Assembly (NCBI RefSeq): GCF_030718205.1
Contig: NZ_JAUZQF010000014.1
Span: forward strand, 124,001 to 188,000
DNA length: 64,000 bases
Direction: 5' to 3'
From: Nonomuraea turcica
Lineage (GTDB): Bacteria > Actinomycetota > Actinomycetes > Streptosporangiales > Streptosporangiaceae
In this document: positions 8,356 to 16,833 of the stretch, piece after piece
Layout: each line of letters starts with the position of its first letter
Numbering within the stretch: the first letter of the stretch is position 1
Program-made: the position numbers and the translations under genes
The notes under the pieces: generated by a model
The model's database searches: none
Told to the model about the DNA's origin: nothing
The model's input: only the letters and a program-made list of their open reading frames with translations

Positions 8356-10068
8356 TTGACGGCTCATCTGTTCTCTGTGGAGGATGCGCCTACGAATGTC
8401 CGCCTGCGGATGGGGACGGCCATGATGCCGGAGTCGTTCAACGCCAGCGTTTACCTCGTGGACCGGCAGGTCGAAGCCGGCCGAGGTGATCAGGTCGCGG
8501 TGACGGGGCCCGCGGGCGCCCCAAGCTCCGTCACGTACGCGCAGCTCGCCGCCCGCGTCGCCGAGCTGGCCGCCGGACTGCGGGAGCTGGGCGTCCGGCC
8601 TGAGGAGCGGGTGCTGCTCGTCATGTCGGACCGCCCCGAGACGGTGGTGGCCATCTTGGCGGTCATGCGGATGGGGGCGGTCGCCGTGCCGATCTCCACC
8701 ATGTACAACGGCGCCGAGCTGGCCACCTTGTTCCGGGACGCGCGGGGGCGGGTCGTGGTGGCCACGCCCGAGTTCGCGCCGGCCGTGCGGGAGGCGCTGG
8801 CAACCGCCCCCGACGTAACGACGCTCGTCCTGACAGAGCCGGACGAAGCGGACCCGGACCCAGCCGCAGAGGACGCGGGCGCGTGGGATTCGGGGGTGCG
8901 GGTCCGGCGCTGGGCGGACGTGCTGGAGGCCGGCCGCGGCGCCGTGGCGGCGCACGGCCAGGGCGCCGGGGCCGCGTACGACAGCTGGCGCGACTCGCCC
9001 GCCCTCTGGCTCTACACCTCCGGCACCACAGGAGCGCCCAAGGCCGCCATGCACCGGCACGGCGCGATCCGCGACGTCTGCGAGACCTACGGCAAGCAGG
9101 TCCTCGGCATCCGCCCCGGCGACCGGTGCTTCTCCGTCGCCCGGCTGTTCTTCGCCTACGGCCTCGGCAACTCCCTGTTCTTCCCCCTCGCCGCGGGCGC
9201 GACCGTGATCCTCGACCCGGCCAGGCCCACCCCCGCCGGGGTGATCGCGCGGGTGACGGCGGACCGGCCGACGTTGTTCTTCGCCGGCCCCACGTTCTAC
9301 GCGGCCCTGCTCGCCCCCGGCGCCCCCGACGACGCGTTCGAGTCGGTACGGCTGGCCGTCTCGGCCGGCGAGGCGCTGCCCGCCGAGATCTACCGGCGCT
9401 TCACCGAGCGGTTCGGCGTGGACATCATCGACGGCCTCGGCTCCACCGAGGCCCTGCACATCTTCATCTCCAACCGCCCCGGCCAGGTACGTCAGGGCAG
9501 TTCGGGCACGGTCGTGCCCGGCTACGAGGCCAGGCTGCTCGACGACCTCGGCGCGCCGGTCCCCGAAGGCGAGCCGGGCCACCTGTACGTCCGGGGCGAC
9601 TCCATCGCCACCGGCTACTGGTGCCGCACCGCCGCCACCCGCCAGGTGTTCCAGGGGGAGTGGCTGCGGACCGGGGACACCTACACCCGCGACGCGGACG
9701 GCTTCTATCACTGCCTGGGCCGCTCCAATGACCTGATCAAGGCCGGCGGCATCTGGGTGTCGCCGATGGAGGTCGAGGCCAGGCTCCTGGAGCACACGTC
9801 GGTGGGGGAGTGCGCGGTGGTGGCCTACATTGACCCCGACGGGCTGGAGAAGCCGGTCGCCTGCGTGGTGCCGGCGGCGGGCCGCGCCGTGGACGCCACG
9901 GAGCTGGTCGCGTTCTGCCGCGACGGCCTGGCCTCCTTCAAGCGCCCGCGCGAGGTGCTGGTCGTGGACGCGCTGCCGAAGACGGCCACCGGCAAGATCC
10001 AGCGCGTGGTGGTCCGGGACATCGCCGCCGATCTGCTGGGCAAGCGTCAGATCGGATCCGTGCCGTAG
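8356..10068 (+). CDS. Benzoate-CoA ligase family enzyme
   Basis: The frame from TTG 8356 encodes 570 residues; ATGs at 8410, 8422 and 8425 are alternatives, but the residues before them (PTNVRLRMG) look conserved. It is an ANL-superfamily adenylating enzyme: the P-loop-like YTSGTTGAPK is at about 219-228, the A5 motif DGLGSTE at about 359, the GD of A7 near 438, and the C-terminal KTATGK lysine near 551. The segment AMHRHGAIRDVCETYG and LFFAYGLGNS are typical of benzoate-CoA ligases. It would make benzoyl-CoA, or a related aryl-CoA, for BoxB. A hydrophilic stretch at about 155-195 is longer than I expect for the family. The last 22 nt overlap the convergent methyltransferase gene. Confidence 0.88.
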   Translation: MTAHLFSVEDAPTNVRLRMGTAMMPESFNASVYLVDRQVEAGRGDQVAVTGPAGAPSSVTYAQLAARVAELAAGLRELGVRPEERVLLVMSDRPETVVAILAVMRMGAVAVPISTMYNGAELATLFRDARGRVVVATPEFAPAVREALATAPDVTTLVLTEPDEADPDPAAEDAGAWDSGVRVRRWADVLEAGRGAVAAHGQGAGAAYDSWRDSPALWLYTSGTTGAPKAAMHRHGAIRDVCETYGKQVLGIRPGDRCFSVARLFFAYGLGNSLFFPLAAGATVILDPARPTPAGVIARVTADRPTLFFAGPTFYAALLAPGAPDDAFESVRLAVSAGEALPAEIYRRFTERFGVDIIDGLGSTEALHIFISNRPGQVRQGSSGTVVPGYEARLLDDLGAPVPEGEPGHLYVRGDSIATGYWCRTAATRQVFQGEWLRTGDTYTRDADGFYHCLGRSNDLIKAGGIWVSPMEVEARLLEHTSVGECAVVAYIDPDGLEKPVACVVPAAGRAVDATELVAFCRDGLASFKRPREVLVVDALPKTATGKIQRVVVRDIAADLLGKRQIGSVP

Positions 10069-10682
10069 ATCGAGACGGCGAACGGCCGGTAGGTGGCGGT
10101 GTAGACCTCCTCCCCGAGCCGGGGCAGCGACCTGTCCAGATAGCGGTGCAGGCGGGTGGCCTCCGGCCACGGGTGGACCGCCACCAGGACGCCGCCGGGC
10201 GCGAGCAGCTCGCCGAGCCGCGCCGAGGCCCGCCGCAGGCGTTCCGTACGGCCCAGGTAATAGAGGGTCTCCGAGCAGAACACCAGGTCGAAGCGCTCGT
10301 CCGGGCTGTGGGTGAGGATGTCCGCCCGCACGAAGCGCACCCGCGCGTTGCCCTGCACCCGCTCGCGCGCCCGCGCCAGCGCCCGCTCGGACACGTCCAC
10401 TCCGGTGATCTCGGCGTCCGGGTAGGCCGCCGCGAGCGCGTGCGTGAACACGCCCTCGGCGCAGCCCACCTCGACGATCCGCTGGTACGGCCTGGGCGGC
10501 AGGAGCTGCAGCGTGGACAGGTATTTCTGCTGCTCGTAGCTGTCGGTCGCCAGCTTCCACGGGTCCGGGTTGCGGTGCCACCAGTTGAAGTAGCGGCGCA
10601 GCAGCACGCCCTGCGCCGCCGGCGTGAGCAGGGACAGCGTGCGGAAGAACGTGCGATGCATGATCTCAGGGAAGCTCGGCAT
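10047..10682 (-). CDS. SAM-dependent methyltransferase, NodS-like
   Basis: The product has 211 residues. The class I Rossmann core begins with VEVGCAEGVFT (motif I, about 69-79), followed by the acidic end of strand 2 (GVDVSERAL), RADIL and FDLVFCSETLYYL (motif IV), then LAPGGVLVAV. An N-terminal helical stretch with WW and NPDPW precedes the core. The pattern matches NodS-like and related small-molecule methyltransferases. The substrate is unknown. It is convergent with the ligase gene and overlaps it by 22 nt, so the two are not an operon. Confidence 0.8.
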   Translation of the reverse strand: MPSFPEIMHRTFFRTLSLLTPAAQGVLLRRYFNWWHRNPDPWKLATDSYEQQKYLSTLQLLPPRPYQRIVEVGCAEGVFTHALAAAYPDAEITGVDVSERALARARERVQGNARVRFVRADILTHSPDERFDLVFCSETLYYLGRTERLRRASARLGELLAPGGVLVAVHPWPEATRLHRYLDRSLPRLGEEVYTATYRPFAVSIYGTDPI

Positions 10683-10824
10683 GCGGTCAGCGGCCTCTCT
10701 CGACGGGGACGGAGAGATGTCCCGGGGGTCAGGTGAAGTCGTTGCCGGGAGTCCATGCCCGCTCAGCCCGCCGCCCGAAACCGCGGATCACTTCAGCGGA
10801 TGCCCCGCGATCATGCCGGACACG

Positions 10825-11790
10825 TCAGCCGGCTCCCGCCCGCATGACGGTGAAGGGCGCCATCTCGCCCAGCCCGCGTACCGACAGCTTGTCGACCGGC
10901 CGCAGCCGGAAGGCCCGGTCGCCCTCGAGCTCCTCGGCCAGCGCCGGATCGGCCAGAATCGTGCCGGGCAGCGACAGTGCGGTGAGCCTGCTCGCCAGGT
11001 TGACGGTGGTGCCGAACACGTCGCCCATCCGCCAGATCACCGGCCCGGACGCCAGCCCCACCCGTAGCTCCGGCAGGCCCCTGACGCGCGCGTGCGTCTC
11101 GACCAGGCGCAGCGCGATCTCGGCCGCCACGTGTGCCTTGTCGGCCACGAACAACACCGAGTCGCCCAGCGTCTTGATCACCCGGCCGCCGGTGGAGGTG
11201 ACGATGTCGGCGGATCCGCCCTCGAACCTGTCGATCAGCCGGGCCAGCTCGCTGCTGGTGATCTGCCTGCTCAGCCGGGTGAAGGCGACCAGGTCGGCGA
11301 AGCCGACGGCCAGCCGTACCGCGCTCATGTCCTGGTCGGCCATGCGGCCCGCGGCGGCGGCGAGCTGGCGCTGCCAGGCGTAGACCAGCAGCTTGGCCAG
11401 GTCGGGCACCACCCGCTCGGCCCGCCGGCGCCAGGCCCGCGGCCGGTCGGCCAGCGGCACGCCCGCCTGGTCCAGGGCCTCGACGCCCAGCTCGGCCTGC
11501 GACTCGGCCAGTCTCGCGGTGGCCCCGCCGAGCGAGCGGGCCATGAGCAGCACGTGCTCCTCGTCGTAGACGCCGGAGCTGACCATGCCGAGCAACGTCT
11601 TGAGCGCCTCGACGTCGGAGTCGGTGAACTCGACGGCGTCGTCGGCCACGTTGGCGAACCCCAGGGCACGCCAGAAGCGCCGCGCGCGGTAGACCGGAAC
11701 CCCCGCCATCTCGGCGACCTGGTGGCTGGTGTAGCGGCGCGGCTCGCGCAGGAAGGCCTCTGTCAGCCCGTTGTCGTCCCCGCGGCCCAC
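10825..11790 (-). CDS. Class III adenylate cyclase with pH-sensor-type regulatory domain
   Basis: The start is GTG 11790. No ribosome site precedes it, but TATCTT (11797-11802) lies 6 nt upstream, which fits a leaderless transcript. The 321-residue product has an N-terminal helical domain (about 8-150, beginning RRYTSHQVAEMAGV), as in the pH-sensing mycobacterial cyclase Rv1264, then a class III catalytic domain. The metal aspartates are in FADLVAFT and KTLGDSVLF, and the transition-state Asn and Arg in TVNLASRL. It would make cAMP, with activity likely sensitive to pH. It lies 29 nt downstream of the FadR-type regulator on the same strand. Confidence 0.87.
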   Translation of the reverse strand: MGRGDDNGLTEAFLREPRRYTSHQVAEMAGVPVYRARRFWRALGFANVADDAVEFTDSDVEALKTLLGMVSSGVYDEEHVLLMARSLGGATARLAESQAELGVEALDQAGVPLADRPRAWRRRAERVVPDLAKLLVYAWQRQLAAAAGRMADQDMSAVRLAVGFADLVAFTRLSRQITSSELARLIDRFEGGSADIVTSTGGRVIKTLGDSVLFVADKAHVAAEIALRLVETHARVRGLPELRVGLASGPVIWRMGDVFGTTVNLASRLTALSLPGTILADPALAEELEGDRAFRLRPVDKLSVRGLGEMAPFTVMRAGAG

Positions 11791-11819
11791 GCGTGCAAGA
11801 TAGCACTGTGTGGGGCAAA

Positions 11820-12590
11820 TCACTCCAGAAGGGCTTGCAGAGCGGTTCGCTCCTCCTCGGGCACGTAGCCGGCGTAGTAGTCGTACACCGACCTGCGGAA
11901 CAGCCGGGCGGCCAGCGGGCCGTCGCCGGCGCGCACGGCGGCCAGGACCTCCTCGTGGTGGGCGATGCTCCGGCGCATCAGCGCCTCCTGGTCGGGAGCC
12001 GCGGCGATCCTGCCGGCGATGAGGTCGACCACGACCGACCGGACGACGTCCGTGCAGACCTGGATGAGTGTGTTGCCGCTGGCCCGCGCCAGCGCGTCGT
12101 GGAAGGCGACGTCCGCGGCGCTGAAGGCCGCGCTGTCCGCCTCCTTCATGCGCTCCACGGCGGCGGCCTCCTTCATACGCTCCACAGCCGCGGCCATCTC
12201 CTCCAGCTGCTCCTCGGTGCGCAGCCGCGCCGCCAGCAGGATGGCCGCCGCGTCCAGCACCATCCTGAACTGCACCAGCTCGCCCAGCGACAACTCCGCC
12301 ACCCGGGCCAGCGTGGTCATCGACTTGTGCAAGGCGGCGGGCGTGAACGGCAGGACCTCGGCGCCGTTCGGGTCGCCGGGCCGCGAGCGCACCAGGCCGC
12401 GTGCCTGCAGCACCCGCAGCGCCTCGCGCACGGTGGAGCGGCTCACCGAGAACTGCACCATGAGCTCGCGCTCGCTGGGCAGCCGCCCGCCCGGGCACAG
12501 AGCGCCGCTCTCGATCGCCCCCTCGATCTGCTCCACGACCCGTTCATAGGCGCGTACGGTGCGTACCGGCTCGAACTGCGGACCACTCAT
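11820..12590 (-). CDS. FadR-type GntR transcriptional repressor
   Basis: The product has 256 residues; the start is ATG 12590 with GGGGGA 5 nt upstream. The N-terminal winged helix spans about 12-80 (LPSERELMVQFSVSRSTVREALRVL) and the C-terminal all-helical FCD domain about 95-240, with metal-site-type segments DVAFHDALARASGN and SIAHHEEVLAAV. FadR-type proteins bind operators of the form TNGTNNNACNA; that pattern occurs at 12644-12653, between this gene and the divergent importer operon, and again at 23487-23496 before the SDR. It therefore probably represses both. Residues 133-150 are an exact 9-residue tandem duplication (AAAVERMKE twice), which lengthens a helix. Confidence 0.88.
   Translation of the reverse strand: MSGPQFEPVRTVRAYERVVEQIEGAIESGALCPGGRLPSERELMVQFSVSRSTVREALRVLQARGLVRSRPGDPNGAEVLPFTPAALHKSMTTLARVAELSLGELVQFRMVLDAAAILLAARLRTEEQLEEMAAAVERMKEAAAVERMKEADSAAFSAADVAFHDALARASGNTLIQVCTDVVRSVVVDLIAGRIAAAPDQEALMRRSIAHHEEVLAAVRAGDGPLAARLFRRSVYDYYAGYVPEEERTALQALLE
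12141..12194 (-). repeat. 27-bp tandem duplication inside the GntR gene
   Basis: Two adjacent 27-nt units encode the same nine residues (AAAVERMKE, residues 133-141 and 142-150). The DNA copies differ at a few wobble positions, so the duplication is not brand new. It adds about two and a half helical turns to the effector domain. Confidence 0.85.
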
Positions 12591-12601
12591 GGACGTCCCC
12601 C

Positions 12602-12631
12602 TTGACCCGAGCCGCCATCGGCTGGCAATGT
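12602..12631 (+). promoter_or_regulatory. Candidate promoter of the peptide-import operon
   Basis: TTGACC (12602-12607) and CAATGT (12626-12631) are separated by 18 bp. The expected start of transcription, about 12638-12640, lies immediately before the candidate GntR operator. Confidence 0.4.
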
Positions 12632-12640
12632 GCTGAGCCT

Positions 12641-12659
12641 ACTGGTCCGACCAGTGCAC
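12641..12659. promoter_or_regulatory. Candidate GntR (FadR-type) operator, copy 1
   Basis: CTGGTC-C-GACCAG at 12642-12654 is a 13-bp palindrome matching the FadR-group consensus TNGTNNNACNA, next to the predicted start of transcription. The surrounding 19 bp recur with a single mismatch at 23484-23502. Confidence 0.7.
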
Positions 12660-12679
12660 TAGCCAGGAGGCTGCAAGAC

Positions 12680-14167
12680 ATGAGGCGCATCGGAATCTGG
12701 ATCGCCGTGGGCGGTCTCCTGCTGAGCGCGGCCGCCTGTGGCGGCGAGGCCGGCGGCGGCACTTCGACCCCCGCGGCCCAATCTCTATCCGTCGGATTCG
12801 TGGCCGAGCCCGCGAACCTGGACTTCACCGCCACCGAAGGCGCCGCCATCCCGCAGGCGCTGCTCGTCAACGTCTACGAGGGCCTGGTCAAGCTCGGCCA
12901 GGACGGCAACATCGTCCCGCTGCTGGCCGAGAAGTGGGAGGTCTCGGACGACCGGAAGACCTACACGTTCACGCTGCGGAAGAACGTGAAGTTCAGCAGC
13001 GGCGCGGCCTTCACCGCCGATGACGTGGTGTTCTCGCTCGACCGGGTCAAGACCGACTGGAAGCTGAAGATCAAGTCACAGCTCGACGTGGTCGACAAGG
13101 TGGAGAAGAAGGACGACTCCACCGCCGTTGTCACGCTCAAGCGCCCCAGCAACGGCTTCCTCTACTCGATGGCGACCAGGCTCGGCGCGATGTTCAGCCG
13201 CACCGGCGTCGCCGACCTGGCCAACAAGCCCGTCGGCACCGGCCCCTACGTGCTGGGCTCGTGGCGGCGCGGCGACTCCATCCAGCTCAACGCCAACCCC
13301 TCCTACTGGGGCACGAAGCCGCCGCTGTCGTCGATCACGCTGAAGTACTTCAAGGACGCCACGGCGATGAACAACGCGCTGCTGACCAGCGGCATCGACG
13401 TCATCTCCAGCGTCCAGGCGCCGGAGTCGCTGCAGCAGTTCGCCGACCCCAACCGGTTCCAGACAGTCGAGGGCACGACGAACGGCGAGGTCGTGCTGTC
13501 GATGAACAACGCCCGCGCGCCGTTCAACGACAAGAAGGCCCGCCAGGCCGTGCGCCACGCCATCGACCACAAGGCGCTGCTGGACACCGCCTGGGCCGGG
13601 CGCGGCCAGCTGATCGGCTCGATGGTGCCGCCCACCGACCCGTGGTACGAGGACCGCACCGGCGACTACCCGTACGACCCGGCCAAGGCCAAGGAACTGC
13701 TCGGCGGCAAGACGCTCACCGTCAAGATGCGCATCCCGAACCTGCCGTACGCGGTGGCGAGCGCCCAGGTCGTCAAGTCGCAGCTGGCCCAGGTGGGCAT
13801 CACGGCCGACATCGAGCCCCTGGAGTTCCCGGCCCGCTGGCTGGACGTGGTGTTCAAGCAGGGCGACTATGATCTGTCGATCATCAACCACGTCGAACCC
13901 CGTGACATGGGGATATTCGCGGATAAGTCGTACTACTTCCACTACGACAACCCCGAGTTCGGCAAGCTGCTCGCCTCCGCCGACGAGGGCACCGAGCAGC
14001 AGCAGACCGGCGACCTCAAGAAGGCCGCCCAGCTGCTGTCCGATGACGCCGCGGCCGACTGGCTGTTCTTGTTCCCCAACCTGATCGTGGCGAAGAAGGG
14101 CGTCACCGGGCTGCCGAAGAACGCCATCGCGGAGTCCTTCGACTTCACCGCGCTCGCCAAACAGTGA
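12680..14167 (+). CDS. Peptide ABC transporter substrate-binding lipoprotein
   Basis: I start at ATG 12680, which AGGAGG precedes by 9 nt; the frame open from 12602 crosses the operator. The product has 495 residues with a lipoprotein signal (LLLSAAAC, Cys at about 19), so it would be tethered outside the membrane. The rest is an SBP family 5 protein (DppA/OppA type): VNVYEGLVKL near 60, the ADDVVFSLDRV segment near 115, and later KKARQAVRHAIDHKALL. It captures peptides or similar ligands for the two permeases downstream. The next gene starts within its stop codon (GTGA overlap). It heads an eight-gene operon. Confidence 0.92.
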   Translation: MRRIGIWIAVGGLLLSAAACGGEAGGGTSTPAAQSLSVGFVAEPANLDFTATEGAAIPQALLVNVYEGLVKLGQDGNIVPLLAEKWEVSDDRKTYTFTLRKNVKFSSGAAFTADDVVFSLDRVKTDWKLKIKSQLDVVDKVEKKDDSTAVVTLKRPSNGFLYSMATRLGAMFSRTGVADLANKPVGTGPYVLGSWRRGDSIQLNANPSYWGTKPPLSSITLKYFKDATAMNNALLTSGIDVISSVQAPESLQQFADPNRFQTVEGTTNGEVVLSMNNARAPFNDKKARQAVRHAIDHKALLDTAWAGRGQLIGSMVPPTDPWYEDRTGDYPYDPAKAKELLGGKTLTVKMRIPNLPYAVASAQVVKSQLAQVGITADIEPLEFPARWLDVVFKQGDYDLSIINHVEPRDMGIFADKSYYFHYDNPEFGKLLASADEGTEQQQTGDLKKAAQLLSDDAAADWLFLFPNLIVAKKGVTGLPKNAIAESFDFTALAKQ

Positions 14168-15102
14168 TCGTTTACCTGCTCAAACGGCTGGCGGTGCTGC
14201 TCGCGAGCACCGCCGTGGCCGCCGTGGTGGTGTTCGCGTTCATGGGGCTGCTGCCCGGCGACCCGGCCGAGATCGCGCTCGGCGTCAACGCGACCCCAGA
14301 GGCGGTGGCCCAGCTGCGCACGCAGTTCGGCACCGACCGGCCGCCCGTCGCGCAGTTCTTCGACTGGGTAGGCGGGCTCGCCCAGGGCGACTTCGGCACC
14401 TCGTACGTGACCAGCTCGCCCATCGGCCCGCAGATCAGCGACCGCCTGGGCGTGACGGCGGTGCTCGTGCTCGGCGGCATGGTGGTGGCGCTGGTCATCG
14501 CGGTGCCGCTCGGCACCTTCGCCGCCGTGCACCACCGCAACCCGCTGGGCGCCGCCATCAGCGCGGCCAGCCAGGTCGGCATCGCCGTCCCGGCGTTCCT
14601 GGCGGGCATCCTGCTGGTGTTCGTGTTCGCGGTGCAGGCCCAGGCACTGCCGTCCGGCGGGTACGTGCCGATCGCCGAGAGCCCAGGGGAGTGGCTGCGT
14701 AGCCTCCTGCTGCCGTGGCTGTCCCTCGGCCTGGTCCAGGGCGCGGTGCTCACCCGCTACGTCCGCAGCGCCGTGCTGGACGTGATGCGCGAGGACTATC
14801 TGCGCACCGCCCGCGCCAAGGGCAGGGGCAGCACCGGCGCGCTCTGGCGGCACGGCCTGCGCAACGCCTCGATCCCCGTCGTCACCGTGCTCGGCCTGCA
14901 ACTGGCCACGCTGCTGATCGGCGCGGTCGTGGTCGAGCGCGTCTTCGTCATCCCGGGGCTCGGCGACCTGCTGCTCAACGGCGTGGCCGGGCGTGACCTG
15001 CTGCTCGTCCAAGGCGTGGTGATGGTGCTGGTGGCGGCCGTGCTACTGATCAACTTCGTGGTGGACATCACCTACCACCTGCTCGACCCGAGGCTGCGAT
15101 GA
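14164..15102 (+). CDS. Peptide ABC transporter permease, DppB-like
   Basis: The 312-residue protein starts at GTG 14164 inside the preceding stop codon. It has the standard N-terminal helix (YLLKRLAVLL), six membrane helices, and the cytoplasmic EAA-type loop (DYLRTARAKGRGSTGALWRHGLRNASIPVVT broken over about 216-246) that contacts the ATPase. The external loop after helix 1 contains the usual LPGDPAEIALG. It pairs with the DppC-like permease that follows by a 4-nt ATGA overlap. Confidence 0.93.
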   Translation: MIVYLLKRLAVLLASTAVAAVVVFAFMGLLPGDPAEIALGVNATPEAVAQLRTQFGTDRPPVAQFFDWVGGLAQGDFGTSYVTSSPIGPQISDRLGVTAVLVLGGMVVALVIAVPLGTFAAVHHRNPLGAAISAASQVGIAVPAFLAGILLVFVFAVQAQALPSGGYVPIAESPGEWLRSLLLPWLSLGLVQGAVLTRYVRSAVLDVMREDYLRTARAKGRGSTGALWRHGLRNASIPVVTVLGLQLATLLIGAVVVERVFVIPGLGDLLLNGVAGRDLLLVQGVVMVLVAAVLLINFVVDITYHLLDPRLR

Positions 15103-15932
15103 GAGGCCGCATGAACGCCGCCCTGCTGGTCGGCGGCACGCTCGTGGCACTGGTGGTGCTGGCCGCGCTGCTGTCGTTCTTCTGGACCCCGCACGATCCG
15201 ACGCTCGTCGACGCCGCACGCAAGCTCCGCGCGCCCGGCGACGGCAATCTCCTCGGCGCCGACAAGTTCGGCCGCGACACCTTCAGCCAGCTCATGGTCG
15301 GGGCCCGCACCACCCTCTACGTCGGCATCGTGGCCGTCGGCATCGCCGCCGTACTCGGCGTCCCCCTCGGAATGATCGCCGGGATGTCACCGTGGGGCTG
15401 GCTGTCCGAGCTGATCATGCGCGTCAACGACCTCGTGTTCGCCTTCCCGGCCTTGCTGCTGGCCGTCATGCTCGGCGCGGTCTACGGGGCCGGCACGCTC
15501 ACCGCGATGATCGCGATCGGGGTGGCCACCGTGCCCGCCTTCGCCCGCGTGGCCCGCGCCGCCACACTCCAGGTCATGGTCACCGACTACATCCTCGCCG
15601 CCCGGGCCGCTGGGCGCCGCCGCACCGCGATCGCCGTGCGGCACGTGCTGCCGAACATCGGATCCGTGCTGATCGTGCAGGCGTCGGTGTCGTTCGCGAT
15701 CGCGATCCTGGCCGAGGCGGCCCTGTCCTTCCTCGGCTTCGGCACCCGTCCGCCCACCCCGTCCTGGGGTCGCATGCTGCAGGAGTCGCAGGAACTGCTG
15801 TTCTCCACCCCGCGCCTGGCGCTCTGGCCCGGAATCGCGATCGCCCTCGCGGTGCTCGGCTTCAACCTCCTCGGCGACGGGCTGCGCGACTACCTCGACC
15901 CCAAGCTCAGGAGGATCCGTGCTGGAGGTTGA
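15099..15932 (+). CDS. Peptide ABC transporter permease, DppC-like
   Basis: The 277-residue permease starts at ATG 15099. The N-terminal domain has one helix and an external loop with FWTPHDPTLVD and LLGADKFGRDTFSQLMVGARTTL, the hallmark of DppC/OppC proteins. The inner-membrane permease domain follows, with the EAA loop DYILAARAAGRRRTAIAVRHVLPN. Its last 14 nt overlap the downstream ATPase gene, whose AGGAGG ribosome site lies inside this coding sequence. Confidence 0.93.
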   Translation: MRGRMNAALLVGGTLVALVVLAALLSFFWTPHDPTLVDAARKLRAPGDGNLLGADKFGRDTFSQLMVGARTTLYVGIVAVGIAAVLGVPLGMIAGMSPWGWLSELIMRVNDLVFAFPALLLAVMLGAVYGAGTLTAMIAIGVATVPAFARVARAATLQVMVTDYILAARAAGRRRTAIAVRHVLPNIGSVLIVQASVSFAIAILAEAALSFLGFGTRPPTPSWGRMLQESQELLFSTPRLALWPGIAIALAVLGFNLLGDGLRDYLDPKLRRIRAGG

Positions 15933-16833
15933 GGGACTGACCGTGCGCGCGGACGCCGTCGAGCTCGTGCGCGACGTGTCGTTCGCGATCGGGCCGGGCG
16001 AGCGGGTCGGGCTCATCGGCGAGTCCGGGTCCGGCAAGTCGCTGACCGCGCTGTCGCTCATGGGCCTGCTCCCCGAAGGCGTCACTGCCTCCGGGCGGGC
16101 CGCGCTGGACGGCCGCGACCTCGTCGGCGTGCCGGAGAAGCGGCTGAAGCGGCTGCGCGGCCGCGACCTGTCCATGGTCTTCCAGGAGCCGATGACCGCG
16201 CTCAACCCGCTCATGCGGGTCGGCGCCCAGGTCGCCGAGGTCATGACCCTGCACGGCGTCCCCCGCCCGCAGGCCTACACCCGGGCGTACGACCTCCTCG
16301 AACGGGTCCGCCTGCCCGACCCCCGGCAGATCGCCCGCGCGTACCCGCACCAGCTGTCCGGCGGGCAGCGCCAGCGCGTCATGCTCGCCATCGCCCTGGC
16401 CAACGAGCCCCAGCTGCTCATCTGCGACGAGCCCACCACCGCGCTCGACGTCACCGTGCAGAAGCAGATGCTCGACCTGATCGCCGAGGTCGCGCCCGCG
16501 CTGCTGTTCATCACCCACGACCTCGCCGTCGTCGCCTCCGTCTGCGAGCGGGTCCTGGTCATGTACGGCGGCCGCGTCGTCGAGAGCGGCCCCATCCGCG
16601 AGGTCTTCACCCGGCCCCGCCACCGCTACACCGAGGGCTTGCTGGCCGCCTCGAAGCTCACCCCGCGCGGCACCCGCCTGCCCACCATCCAGGGGAGTGT
16701 CCCGGCGGCCGGGCACTTCCCCGGCGGCTGCGTGTTCAGCAACCGCTGCGCGCACGCCGCCCCCGACTGTGAGACGGCACCGGCGCTGACAGGAGACGGC
16801 CATGCCCACGCATGCTGGCACCCCGCTGATTGA
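15919..16833 (+). CDS. Peptide ABC transporter ATPase, DppD-like
   Basis: The 304-residue ATPase starts at GTG 15919 (AGGAGG 4 nt upstream). Walker A is GESGSGKS (about 34-41), the Q-loop is VFQEPMTAL, the signature LSGGQRQRV, Walker B LLICDEPTTALD, and the switch histidine is in ITHDLAVV. The C-terminal oligopeptide-transporter domain carries a Cys pattern (CVFSNRCAHAAPDCETAPAL) that in related proteins binds an iron-sulfur cluster. It forms a heterodimer with the next ATPase. Confidence 0.93.
   Translation: MLEVEGLTVRADAVELVRDVSFAIGPGERVGLIGESGSGKSLTALSLMGLLPEGVTASGRAALDGRDLVGVPEKRLKRLRGRDLSMVFQEPMTALNPLMRVGAQVAEVMTLHGVPRPQAYTRAYDLLERVRLPDPRQIARAYPHQLSGGQRQRVMLAIALANEPQLLICDEPTTALDVTVQKQMLDLIAEVAPALLFITHDLAVVASVCERVLVMYGGRVVESGPIREVFTRPRHRYTEGLLAASKLTPRGTRLPTIQGSVPAAGHFPGGCVFSNRCAHAAPDCETAPALTGDGHAHACWHPAD

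Noticed and set aside
8176..10581. 801-codon open frame opposite boxB and the ligase
   Set aside because: Spans two convergent real genes, has no domain, and reads as antisense of well-conserved enzymes.
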